A stretch of DNA of 28,487 bases from the NCBI GenBank assembly GCA_910584055.1, contig CAJTZS010000051.1, forward strand, positions 1 through 28,487, given 5' to 3'. Shown piece after piece: positions 7,816-14,777 of the stretch. The position numbers and the translations under genes were made by a program. Under the pieces are notes generated by a model that saw only the letters and a program-made list of their open reading frames with translations, did not search any database and had not been told where the DNA came from. The number at the start of each line of letters is the position of its first letter. Position 1 is the stretch's first letter. This stretch comes from an uncultured Muribaculaceae bacterium. Lineage in GTDB: Bacteria > Bacteroidota > Bacteroidia > Bacteroidales > Muribaculaceae.

Positions 7816-7907
7816 CAACTTTTTCATGGCTGCGCAGCATATACTGCAAACCTATCCTTGCAGGAGTTGCCAGCCCCGGTCAGTCGCTTAAATCCGACAA
7901 TTATCTA

Positions 7908-8369
7908 TCAGAGTTTGCGCCAGATTTCGATGTCGTCGGCATAGAAATTCAGATGCTCGGCAAGCACGGCATTGATATAGCTGCCGACATTGGCACCACG
8001 GTCGCCGAGGATTCTGGCGATGCGTTCAAGCTGTTCCCATACTTCTTCCTCGATGTTGACGGGGTGGCGTTTCACCAGCTTTGTCGGTGTGAGGTATGTT
8101 GCCTTGAACTCGGCGAAATCGGATTTGCGCTGTTGCTTACCTATGCGCTGTTGCTTGGGCTGTGTAGGTGATGCCGTTTCCTCTGCGAACAGAGTGTCGG
8201 CGGTGGTGCTGTTATCAGCATTGACGCTGTTGACCGCGAGATTTGGATTGTTTGAATTATCGGTTATCATAATTTTATTGTTTTTAGGTGTTGATACTTG
8301 GGTTGCAGTTGCATCGGTCAACTCGGTTGACTTGGATGCTGGGGTTGAGATATTTTTCTTTGTTGTCAT
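7908..8369 (-). CDS. DUF3408-family protein
   Basis: The 153-residue protein has a long, low-complexity Thr/Asn/Ser-rich N-terminus (about residues 1-75). Its C-terminal half fits the DUF3408 family found in Bacteroides conjugative and mobilizable elements (KRHPVNIEEEVWEQLERIARIL, then GSYINAVLAEHL). The C-terminal part is probably a ribbon-helix-helix-like DNA-binding fold, so a role in regulation or in processing at the neighbouring oriT is plausible. Its start overlaps the stop of the primase-like gene by four bases (ATGA). An internal ATG at codon 34 could also be used. The family's biochemical function is not established. Confidence 0.75.
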   Translation of the reverse strand: MTTKKNISTPASKSTELTDATATQVSTPKNNKIMITDNSNNPNLAVNSVNADNSTTADTLFAEETASPTQPKQQRIGKQQRKSDFAEFKATYLTPTKLVKRHPVNIEEEVWEQLERIARILGDRGANVGSYINAVLAEHLNFYADDIEIWRKL

Positions 8370-9451
8370 GATTTTTCAGTTTTTGAGGATTTTGGGAATG
8401 TATCAGTATCGGGATTGTATCGTTCAACTGATACGAGAGTGAGTCGCAGTTCATCAATGAGCGTCTGCAAATAAGGGTTACGGCGTATCATAGATTGCAG
8501 CACGGCTTGGTCAGGCTCAATTTGCAGGAGATAATCCGCGATGTCAAGCCCGGATGTCCGCTCATCATCGCTTGCTGATTCTTCAAGAAAGTTGAAGATG
8601 TTTGCCTCTATGCCGAGTGATTTCAATATCGGCAGTTTATCCTGCCATTGCTGTGTCGCTCCGAGGTCGGGGAACAGCGTCATCTGTCTGCCACGAAGAA
8701 CACGCAGTGCAGCGGGATTAAAGCATCCGCGTTTACCGCCCGTTGCTAACCAAACATATTCCGGCAAATAGTATGATGCCACGATTGCAGTCTTCTCGCT
8801 CTCAACAATGGCAACCGGCTTGCCTCTGTTCATCGGCAACAGGTGTTCACCGAAAAAGCATTGACGCAGATTATAATCGGGCAACTTCAACAGCGAGTGA
8901 ACCCATGTGACATGGTTGAACGGCTGCTTTACGCGCTTGCCGCTTTCGGCATCATAGAGCATGACTTTCCCGGTGCGGACATTGCAGCATATGTCGGTCT
9001 GCCAAAATACGCATGACCCCGGCCAATGTTTCGATGTGCCGACACGGTAAGTTTTCATCTGCCTCTCCGCTTCCTCGGCTCCGAACTTGGAGCGGAGGAA
9101 CATATAGAGATTGTTCTGCTCATATCCGTGCAGAGTCTGTGCAACAGTCTCTGCCGCGATGAAGGAGGTTGGCTTTCGCTGCTCGGTCTGCTTGGCTCGC
9201 CATGCTGACGGAGCGGAGGAATCGGAGTGCTTAGGCTTCGCCAACGGATTTCGTTCAAAATAATCTTTTGGAGTAAAGTGATAGCCGCAGCTCTGCTCAT
9301 GGTCACATCTGCCTACATCATCAGGAAACGAGATTTGTTTCTCGGTGTCGATATATCTGCTGAAACATCGCTTCTTGTGGCATGATGGGCAGGTGTGTCG
9401 GGTCGCCACTCCCTTATAGGGCTGGAGTATGAATCGGTGGGTACTGTTCAT
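8366..9451 (-). CDS. DUF6371-like primase/TOPRIM protein
   Basis: The 361-residue protein begins with a putative zinc finger (C21-x2-C24 and C49-x5-C55), as in DNA primases. A central region follows, and then a TOPRIM-like part with VESEKT (E217) and LFPDLG (D262), the expected metal-binding acidic residues. This fits the DUF6371/primase-like proteins of Bacteroides elements, which are thought to prime replication of the excised or transferred single strand. It lies between a DUF3987 ATPase gene and a DUF3408 gene, and overlaps the latter by four bases. The 91-base gap upstream of it contains a symmetric array of 9-bp repeats. Primase activity is inferred from these motifs. Confidence 0.75.
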   Translation of the reverse strand: MNSTHRFILQPYKGVATRHTCPSCHKKRCFSRYIDTEKQISFPDDVGRCDHEQSCGYHFTPKDYFERNPLAKPKHSDSSAPSAWRAKQTEQRKPTSFIAAETVAQTLHGYEQNNLYMFLRSKFGAEEAERQMKTYRVGTSKHWPGSCVFWQTDICCNVRTGKVMLYDAESGKRVKQPFNHVTWVHSLLKLPDYNLRQCFFGEHLLPMNRGKPVAIVESEKTAIVASYYLPEYVWLATGGKRGCFNPAALRVLRGRQMTLFPDLGATQQWQDKLPILKSLGIEANIFNFLEESASDDERTSGLDIADYLLQIEPDQAVLQSMIRRNPYLQTLIDELRLTLVSVERYNPDTDTFPKSSKTEKS

Positions 9452-9470
9452 AGATTCCCGAAGATTAGGC

Positions 9471-9534
9471 TTGCATTATTCGCATTTTCTGCATTTTTGG
9501 AGACTGAAAATGCAGAAAGTGCAGAAAAATGCAG
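9471..9534. repeat. Symmetric array of 9-bp repeats (candidate iterons)
   Basis: Three units on one arm (TTGCATTAT, TCGCATTTT, CTGCATTTT at 9471-9497) face three inverted units (AAAATGCAG, AAAGTGCAG, AAAAATGCAG at 9507-9534) across a nine-base spacer. The array fills the gap between the DUF3987 stop and the primase-like start. A second three-unit set lies at 4105-4131. Iterated short repeats beside replication genes suggest a replication origin or an autoregulatory site for a leader transcript; the palindromic layout would also fold as a long hairpin. Confidence 0.6.
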
Positions 9535-9542
9535 GTGTACGG

Positions 9543-10925
9543 TCAAATTTTACCATAAACGCCATGTCTGATTTTTTGAAAGTGAATCCCGGTGAAACGC
9601 CTGATGAAATCCTTGAAGGTGCGCTCCGGCATCGAGTTGTCGGCGGCAATCTCAACTCCCTGCTCAGTCGTGAACTCGTCGGGTAAAGCCGACATCACTG
9701 CGCGTTGCAGTTCCGACAGTGACAATTCCCGGATAAAGCCCTGTACCCTTGTGGCGGTTGCCTTGAAATAATCCACAAGCGATATGGCGTTCTCAACTGA
9801 CACAAAATCTATTTCCGATTTGTCGGCCTCGCCACACGCCCAGCGTGTCATTTGCAGTATAAGGCAGAAACGTATGGCATGGAAATCGAACTTGTTATAT
9901 ACACCTTTCAGTGCGTCACATTCCTCGCGGTTACATTCCTCGGTGTTCATGCGCTGCCATTCGTATAGCCGCGCCTTCGCCTCCGGCGCAAACGGCAGGA
10001 TATTGGCGACAATATTCCCGTCTGTGTCGGTTTCGTATGGCATCGCCACCAATTTACCGATGATGTCAGCCCATGCCGCCTCGATGTCGAATGACGGTTC
10101 CTTGTCGCTCCACGGCTGTTTGTCCTGATTTCCGGGCATTACGAACAGCAGGCGGTCAATAAATCCGTTTGATGTACGGCTGCCTTGTGCCAGCTCGTTT
10201 AGTATGCCGTTCTGGATTGTTCCTACCACCGAGATAAAAGGGCGGCTGATATATACCGAGTTTTTCACGCCCTTGCGGTCGGAGAACGATGGATTGGCAT
10301 TGAACAGTTTTAGCCAGTATTCCTCATCAGAGCCTTTGTTGTAGCGGTTGAAGTTCTTGAACCACCCGGCAAGCTCGTCGTTCCACATCAGTATTCCCCG
10401 CAGATTCTGCGAGTGGATAAGCAGCATGGCTTCGGGAGTGGCGTCAGAGATAAGAAAACGTTTGCATATCGGCGCAACTGGGTGAGGCTCGGTGCGCTCC
10501 TTCATCGGCAGTTCGCGCTGACACTCATATTCCTCGCAAGCCTTGACATAAGCGCGTGTCGCCTTACCGTCCAATTCGGTGAAGGGTCGGATTGCGAAAT
10601 TCAGCGGATGCGACTTGCACGCTCCGGGTCTTCCCACTAGAGCCATGAACAGGATTGCGCTCTCATCCCATTTCCCTTTGAGCCGGGCGAAATGGGTGTT
10701 GCCGATGCCAAGCCCGACAGCCACAAGCATAGCCCCTGCGAGATAATCCACCGGGTAGCCGTAGCAGTCGTTGGCCTCGCGTACAATCCTCTGCATCTTC
10801 ATCGGCAACGCACCCAACGGAAAATCGCCGCCCTTGACGCTCACGCCCATATCCACGGCTTTGCCGAGTACAAGCATCGGGTCGATACCTTTACTGTCAG
10901 ACACGTTCTTTTCCATATTCATCAA
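9543..10925 (-). CDS. DUF3987-family ATPase (helicase/primase-like)
   Basis: The 460-residue protein fits the DUF3987 family common in Bacteroides mobile elements. A P-loop is visible as GRPGACKS (residues 98-105), followed by a hydrophobic beta strand and acidic residues (WNDELAGW) in the expected Walker B region. Such proteins resemble the ATPase part of replicative helicase-primases and are thought to act in replication of the excised element. The C-terminal ~60 residues (from SELQRAVMSALPDEF) look like a winged-helix DNA-binding tail. The start overlaps the HTH gene by 29 bases, indicating one operon; ATGs at 10922 and 10916 are alternatives. The biochemical function of the family is not proved. 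Confidence 0.75.
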   Translation of the reverse strand: MMNMEKNVSDSKGIDPMLVLGKAVDMGVSVKGGDFPLGALPMKMQRIVREANDCYGYPVDYLAGAMLVAVGLGIGNTHFARLKGKWDESAILFMALVGRPGACKSHPLNFAIRPFTELDGKATRAYVKACEEYECQRELPMKERTEPHPVAPICKRFLISDATPEAMLLIHSQNLRGILMWNDELAGWFKNFNRYNKGSDEEYWLKLFNANPSFSDRKGVKNSVYISRPFISVVGTIQNGILNELAQGSRTSNGFIDRLLFVMPGNQDKQPWSDKEPSFDIEAAWADIIGKLVAMPYETDTDGNIVANILPFAPEAKARLYEWQRMNTEECNREECDALKGVYNKFDFHAIRFCLILQMTRWACGEADKSEIDFVSVENAISLVDYFKATATRVQGFIRELSLSELQRAVMSALPDEFTTEQGVEIAADNSMPERTFKDFIRRFTGIHFQKIRHGVYGKI

Positions 10926-11214
10926 GGACTTTGTTCACAGCCGATGTACGGTAGAACACTTTTGCGCCTACATGTACGGCTTCAAGATATTTGCTCTTAC
11001 GCCAGTTTCTAAGGGTGTTGGCGCATACACCAAGCATCCGCATCACCTCCAAACGGGGAATAAGCGGATCTGCATCCGCCGCCTTCAACGTAGGCAGCAG
11101 TTCCTCCTTGGTCTTTGCGACTATATAGTCGGCAAATTCCTTGAGGTCGCACAGGGGGATTGCCAGCGTAAGCCCGGCGACACCCTCCTGCAAAAGTTCG
11201 GATAAACCTGTCAT
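10897..11214 (-). CDS. Helix-turn-helix protein (excisionase/regulator type)
   Basis: The 105-residue protein has a C-terminal MerR/excisionase-like helix-turn-helix: LIPRLEVMRMLGVCANTLRN, a WRKSKYL helix and a short wing (VHVGAKVFYRTSAV). Proteins of this type head the replication/mobilization operon in many Bacteroides elements and may act as excisionase or regulator. The N-terminal half (SELLQEGVAGLTLAIPLCDL) is helical and of unknown role. I start at the ATG at 11214; an open frame continues upstream to 11364, but its extra 50 residues look non-conserved and include a Cys-rich run unlike the family. It overlaps the DUF3987 gene by 29 bases. Confidence 0.75.
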   Translation of the reverse strand: MTGLSELLQEGVAGLTLAIPLCDLKEFADYIVAKTKEELLPTLKAADADPLIPRLEVMRMLGVCANTLRNWRKSKYLEAVHVGAKVFYRTSAVNKVLDEYGKERV

Positions 11215-11529
11215 GTTGATTTTATTCGCGTCGTCTGGGTTAAAGCATTGACCGCACCGACAACAGTTAAATGCAGTCAAAGGCTGATAGGCTCGACGCA
11301 TCGGCAACAGGTTTGAGGCGGTGGGGGCGACCGGTCTATTTTCCCCTTTGAGCCTCGTTGCCACTATGCGTTTTCAGCGTTACAGCGGTGCAAAGAAAGC
11401 ACAAATCTCGTGCCTTTGCAAATATATAACACTGATACATAGTGCTTTATATTCGTTTTAATTCGTAACGAAATAAAACGAAGAAATTTGTCTGAAACGA
11501 GGGTGATCCAAACTGCCACATATGACAAA
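11215..11529 (-). promoter_or_regulatory. Leader region of the replication/mobilization operon
   Basis: About 315 bases without a supported gene. On the minus strand TATATTTG at 11426-11419 fits the -7 consensus, placing a transcript start about 200 bases before the HTH start, so a long leader is possible. The 50-codon extension of the HTH frame into this region is not called. AT-rich DNA at 11430-11500 has no clear repeat. Confidence 0.35.
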
Positions 11530-11557
11530 AGCCACCCGACAAAACTGTCAGATGGCT
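11530..11557 (-). terminator. Intrinsic terminator of the 329-residue gene
   Basis: Arms 11530-11541 and 11546-11557 pair over 12 bases with a four-base loop. Two positions are A/C mismatches on the + strand but G-U pairs in minus-strand RNA, which identifies the transcribed strand. A TTTTGTC run follows on that strand. It lies 33 bases beyond the stop at 11591. Confidence 0.7.
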
Positions 11558-11590
11558 TCTTGTATATGATTGTTGTTGGGTGTATTTATG

Positions 11591-12580
11591 TCAGTCTGCA
11601 AACATATAGTCGGCGACACTCAACTTCTCCCTGATGTCGTTGTATTCGGTGATATGTTCGGGTCGCTCGAACATTCGGATTTTGTTACCTTTGTATTCGG
11701 TTAGCTCCATATAGCTTTTATGACCCTCCTGTATGCTGCGAGGTGTGGGTATGGAAACACCCGGATTGTCCTTGTATCTTTCGGAGAGAGCAGAATGAAA
11801 TTCCACGATATTGGTTCTTGCCAAAGCCTGTCCTTCGTGAAGAACAATAAAGAGCATGGCGAAATCTCTACCGCTGTTGCGTATCTTCACATGGTTATCG
11901 ATACATTCAAAAAGATAACTGTCGCCGTTGGGTAAAAGCTCCGTTAAAGGGCGGCGTTTGACGGCTTTGCCCGGAGTGCCTTTCTTGCCGATTGGCTTAA
12001 CAATCTCCCTCACTTCTTCTGAGGCGGTCTTCAACTTGGCGATAGCTTTTGCAGTCACATTCGGCTCGCTACCCATTTCGCGCTGTTCCTCTACAAAGTT
12101 TGCCCAGTCTTCATCGGTTCGGGCTGCGATGGAGAGGCTGCGGTTTACAATCCATTTGATATGGTGTTTCGCGCCCCAGCGTAAAAGGAAATTTGTCTTT
12201 GGATTCCTTACAAGTTCCTCTCCGAACTCCACCATACACTCGAAGCTGCGGCCATAGAATACCCATGACATCATCGGCAGAAACATATTGCCGGAAACAT
12301 GGGGCGCGTTCAGTCCTGCGAGGAGATGGTTTTCCATGCCTCCGTCAACAAGCATCTTTTCCAGATGGCTCACATCATTTGAACTATCATCTTTAAGATG
12401 TAGCAGTACGGCTTTCTCAAACTTTGGCATGAATGCCTTTGCGTGGTTGAATACTGCTACGAAACCGGGGCCTTCACGGTCGTGCATCCAGTCGGTGAAG
12501 TTGCAGTATTCCTCGTGGTGTGTGGCTTTCCATTTGCGGAGAAGCCCTTTTGCGTGTTCAATTTTTTCCTCGTTGTTCAT
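11591..12580 (-). CDS. Unknown protein at the right end of the element
   Basis: I do not recognise this 329-residue protein. It has no signal peptide, and no clear membrane segment once the start is placed at 12580. The N-terminal 150 residues are mixed helical, rich in His and aromatic residues. A basic linker follows (about 198-211, PIGKKGTPGKAVKRR), then a compact C-terminal domain beginning PLTELLPNGDSYLFECIDNHVK. The basic linker between two domains could contact nucleic acid. The open frame extends 38 codons upstream, but that part overlaps a GTGGACA repeat and reads like untranslated leader. It is monocistronic with its own terminator, next to the tRNA-side end, where accessory or regulatory genes often sit. 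Confidence 0.7.
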   Translation of the reverse strand: MNNEEKIEHAKGLLRKWKATHHEEYCNFTDWMHDREGPGFVAVFNHAKAFMPKFEKAVLLHLKDDSSNDVSHLEKMLVDGGMENHLLAGLNAPHVSGNMFLPMMSWVFYGRSFECMVEFGEELVRNPKTNFLLRWGAKHHIKWIVNRSLSIAARTDEDWANFVEEQREMGSEPNVTAKAIAKLKTASEEVREIVKPIGKKGTPGKAVKRRPLTELLPNGDSYLFECIDNHVKIRNSGRDFAMLFIVLHEGQALARTNIVEFHSALSERYKDNPGVSIPTPRSIQEGHKSYMELTEYKGNKIRMFERPEHITEYNDIREKLSVADYMFAD

Positions 12581-12680
12581 AAATGGGGGGATAGTTGTTG
12601 CAGCACGAAAAATTCGCACCGAAAAACAAAACAAGCAGGCCGCCCATAATGTTTGAGAAAATTTAACACTCGACATCGAA

Positions 12681-12737
12681 AAATTTTTGTCCACTGCGCC
12701 TCAAAACCTATTTTTGTGGACAGCCTGCGGACAAAAC
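12681..12737. repeat. GTGGACA repeats near the right end
   Basis: GTGGACAAAAATTT lies on the minus strand at 12694-12681, GTGGACAG on the plus strand at 12716-12723, and an imperfect TGCGGACAAAAC at 12726-12737. They mirror the three copies at 1800-1840 and lie within 110 bases of the attachment site, as arm-type integrase sites would. Confidence 0.5.
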
Positions 12738-12747
12738 TCCAAAATAA

Positions 12748-12786
12748 AAATCTCTATCTATCTAAATATCAGATAAATAGAGATTT
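12748..12786 (-). terminator. Element-borne terminator downstream of the tRNA
   Basis: A 10-bp outer stem (12748-12757 with 12777-12786), one mismatch and a 5-bp inner stem enclose a seven-base loop. A T-rich tract follows on the minus strand. It begins only a few bases after the tRNA 3' end and lies inside the element, so the element appears to supply the tRNA with a new terminator. Confidence 0.65.
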
Positions 12787-12790
12787 AATA

Positions 12791-12806
12791 AGGTGGTCCC
12801 ACTTGG
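12791..12806. repeat. Candidate right attachment site
   Basis: The copy of the 16-base direct repeat that is also the 3' end of the tRNA (T-stem and acceptor strand). Its partner is 1632-1647. Integration here keeps the tRNA intact. Confidence 0.6.
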
Positions 12807-12867
12807 GCTTGAACCAAGGACTCCCTGATTATGAGTCAGGTGCTCTAACCAACTGAGCTATGGGACC
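12794..12867 (-). tRNA. tRNA with CAT anticodon (Ile2 or elongator Met)
   Basis: A full cloverleaf of 74 bases can be folded. The acceptor GGTCCCA pairs with TGGGACC with discriminator A, the D-arm contains AGCTCAGTTGG, the anticodon stem CCTGA/TCAGG holds loop CTCATAA, and the T-arm is CTTGG-TTCAAGC-CCAAG. CCA is not encoded. The CAT anticodon fits either elongator methionine or the lysidine-modified isoleucine tRNA. C4-G69 and C5-G68 in the acceptor stem favour Ile2, based on known TilS preferences, but this is not decisive. It serves as integration site of the element. Confidence 0.92.
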
Positions 12868-12918
12868 GGTCCACAGCTTTTTCCTTCGAAGAGGAGGGTG
12901 CTGTTCCCGTTTGCGATG

Positions 12919-12950
12919 CAAAATTAATGTGTTTATCGCTATTTTCCAAA
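12919..12950 (-). promoter_or_regulatory. Promoter of the tRNA gene
   Basis: On the minus strand TTTG (12950-12947), 20 bases, then TAATTTTG (12926-12919). The tRNA 5' end lies about 50 bases beyond the -7 element, giving a short leader. Spacing and both boxes match the Bacteroidetes consensus. Confidence 0.75.
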
Positions 12951-12954
12951 TTTT

Positions 12955-12986
12955 TTTGGATTTTTAATATTACATTTCTAATTTTG
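12955..12986 (+). promoter_or_regulatory. Promoter of the ROK kinase gene
   Basis: TTTG at 12955-12958, 20 bases, then TAATTTTG at 12979-12986. It is back to back with the tRNA promoter; the two -33 boxes are only four bases apart. Confidence 0.75.
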
Positions 12987-13066
12987 TTGTCTGAAACCGC
13001 TTCTAATCAGATGAATTGTCTTGATTTTTTTGTGAAGCAGTGTAAATGCATACATACATATTAACC

Positions 13067-14044
13067 ATGAAGGATGTTAAGGAAAGGAATTATGTAATAG
13101 GAATCGATATGGGTGGCACCAATAGTGAGTTTGCCGTGGTGAACGCCCGTGGGGAGATTGTGGGTCGAGATTCCATACCCACTGCCGGTCATAATGATAT
13201 ATATGAGTATATAGCGCGCCTTAAGAATGGTGTGGATGCCCTTCTGAAGCGGACGGACACTCAGGGGAGAGTGCGCGCTATAGGGGTCTGCGCTCCGTGC
13301 GCCAACAGGTATACGGGTTGTATAGAGGCTTCGACGAATTTGCCGTGGCCTTCCCCGATTCCGTTGGCTTCGCTGTTAGAGCAGGCTTTCAGCCTCCCGG
13401 CATCTATCACCAATGATGCGAATGCAGCAGCAGCGGGGGAGATGGCTTACGGGCGTGCCCGCGGCATGAAGAATTTTATTATGATAACTCTGGGTACTGG
13501 TGTCGGAAGCGGTATCGTGTGTGATGGCCATCTCCTTTCGGGTACTCGCGGTTTCGCGGGAGAGTTGGGGCATGTCATCGTTGATGCCGGAAGCGAAAGG
13601 GATTGTGGATGCGGCCGGCGCGGGTGTCTGGAGACGTATTGCTCCGCAAGCGGTGTGGTGCGAACCGCTCTGGAAATGCTTTCGGCAAGCGGGGATGAAT
13701 CTGAGCTGCGTGATATCCCAACCGAATCGTTGACCGCCAAGGTTATTTGCGAGGCGGCCCGGAGGGGCGATAAAATAGCGGGTGAAGTGTATGACTTTAC
13801 CGGGCGTATGCTCGGCCGCGCGTGCGCGAATTTTGCCGCCTATACCGATCCTGAGGCGTTCATATTGTTTGGCGGAGTCTCTAAGGCCGGAGATTTGATC
13901 GCTGTCCCTATGCGCGCTGCAATGGAGGAAAGCATGCTGCATCTTTATAAAGACAGGGTCGAGATATTGTTCTCTTCGTTGCGCGATGCGGAAGCGGCTT
14001 TGCTTGGAGCTTCAGCTCTCGCGTGGGATTTGTCGGAAAATTAG
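13067..14044 (+). CDS. ROK-family sugar kinase (glucokinase-like)
   Basis: The 325-residue protein phosphorylates a sugar, probably glucose or a related hexose, using ATP in the cytoplasm. Numbered from the chosen start: phosphate-1 motif GIDMGGTN near residues 12-19, catalytic Asp in TNDANAAAA (D117), sugar/metal residues E166 and H169 (AGELGHV), the ROK zinc motif C180-G-C182-x4-C187, and the adenosine motif FGGVSKAGD near the C-terminus. The start MKDVKERNYVIG matches the short N-terminus usual in Bacteroides ROK kinases; an ATG seven codons earlier (13046) is possible. The gene has its own strong promoter and stands separate from the pyrE operon. Substrate specificity cannot be told from sequence alone. 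Confidence 0.9.
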   Translation: MKDVKERNYVIGIDMGGTNSEFAVVNARGEIVGRDSIPTAGHNDIYEYIARLKNGVDALLKRTDTQGRVRAIGVCAPCANRYTGCIEASTNLPWPSPIPLASLLEQAFSLPASITNDANAAAAGEMAYGRARGMKNFIMITLGTGVGSGIVCDGHLLSGTRGFAGELGHVIVDAGSERDCGCGRRGCLETYCSASGVVRTALEMLSASGDESELRDIPTESLTAKVICEAARRGDKIAGEVYDFTGRMLGRACANFAAYTDPEAFILFGGVSKAGDLIAVPMRAAMEESMLHLYKDRVEILFSSLRDAEAALLGASALAWDLSEN

Positions 14045-14054
14045 AGAACTTTTA

Positions 14055-14086
14055 TTTGCAAAATTAGTGTTATATTGGTAATTTTG
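14055..14086 (+). promoter_or_regulatory. Promoter of the pyrE operon
   Basis: TTTG at 14055-14058, 20 bases, then TAATTTTG at 14079-14086. The pyrE start is 41 bases beyond the -7 element. No attenuator-like hairpin was seen in the short leader. Confidence 0.75.
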
Positions 14087-14127
14087 CATTTACGGACGAA
14101 ATAGTCGATGACTTAAATTGAATTGTT

Positions 14128-14772
14128 ATGAAAAAGCCGGATCGTTTACTCGCAGAGAAGTTGCTGCAGATTAGTGCAATCAAATTACAGCCTGAAATCC
14201 CGTTCATGTGGGGTTCGGGTTGGAATTCACCTATATATATCGAGAATCCCCGTCTGCTTTCATATCCTGATATCCGGAATCTTATCAAGATTGAGATGGC
14301 AAAGGAAATCATCGAGCATTTTCCGGATGTCAATGCCATTGCAAGTGTGTCTACGGGTGCCATCCCGATGGGGGCGATAGTGGCAGATGCATTGGGTATA
14401 CCGTTCCTGTTCGTCCGGTCCACCCCGAAAGATCATGGTCTGGAAAACCTGATTGAAGGCAATCTTAAGCCAGGTCAGAAAGTGGTGCTTGTGGATGATT
14501 TGATTTCCACCGGTGCAAGTTCCGTGAAGGCTTCGGAGGTGATACGTCTCGCTGGCGGAGATGTGCTCGGTCTCACTGCTATATTCAACTATGAGTTCCC
14601 TATGGCGGTGAAGCGTCTGCGCGATGAAAACATCACGTTGATTCCACTTGTGAACTATTCGTCGATGCTTGAGGTTGCGCTTGAAACAGAATACATACGT
14701 CCCGATGATATCGCCACTCTTCAGGAATGGCGTAAAGACCCGGCCAACTGGGTCCCGGGAAATAAAGAATAA
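14128..14772 (+). CDS. pyrE: Orotate phosphoribosyltransferase
   Basis: This 214-residue enzyme joins orotate to PRPP to form orotidine monophosphate, the fifth step of pyrimidine synthesis. The PRPP-binding motif VVLVDDLISTGAS is at residues 119-131, with the two adjacent Asp residues present. The flexible catalytic loop follows RSTPKDHG (K101, D102, H103). Length is standard. It leads a four-gene operon; the next gene begins five bases after its stop. No other pyr genes are in the window. Confidence 0.95.
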   Translation: MKKPDRLLAEKLLQISAIKLQPEIPFMWGSGWNSPIYIENPRLLSYPDIRNLIKIEMAKEIIEHFPDVNAIASVSTGAIPMGAIVADALGIPFLFVRSTPKDHGLENLIEGNLKPGQKVVLVDDLISTGASSVKASEVIRLAGGDVLGLTAIFNYEFPMAVKRLRDENITLIPLVNYSSMLEVALETEYIRPDDIATLQEWRKDPANWVPGNKE

Positions 14773-14777
14773 GAAAC

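Larger units (their letters stand above)
1632..12806. mobile_element. Integrated mobilizable element in a tRNA gene (about 11.2 kb)
   Basis: Boundaries are the imperfect 16-bp direct repeat, one copy of which is the 3' end of the CAT tRNA. Inside lie a tyrosine integrase next to the left end, an HTH protein, a DUF3987 ATPase, a DUF6371-like protein, a DUF3408 protein, MobC, a MobA/VirD2-type relaxase and a candidate oriT. No type IV secretion or coupling-protein genes are present, so the element would be mobilized by a helper rather than self-transmissible. Cargo is a GNAT-type pair, a retropepsin-like secreted protein and a 329-residue unknown protein. GTGGACA repeats lie within about 200 bases of both ends. 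The exact crossover point cannot be fixed from one sequence. Confidence 0.75.

Noticed and set aside
7691..7849. Upstream extension of MobC
   Set aside because: Would translate through the candidate oriT hairpin and nic site; the ATG at 7690 fits the family.
9471..9534. CRISPR array
   Set aside because: Units are 9 bp with no spacers and half are inverted; no cas genes in the window.
11215..11364. N-terminal 50-codon extension of the HTH protein with a CxxC pair
   Set aside because: Unlike the family, and the ATG at 11214 gives the usual length; extension more likely untranslated leader.
12581..12694. N-terminal extension of the 329-residue protein with a hydrophobic stretch (looks like a signal sequence)
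   Set aside because: Its start overlaps a GTGGACA repeat and the extension reads like leader DNA; the internal ATG gives a normal soluble N-terminus.
12653..12856. 67-codon + strand frame at the right end
   Set aside because: Runs through the terminator hairpin and the tRNA gene.
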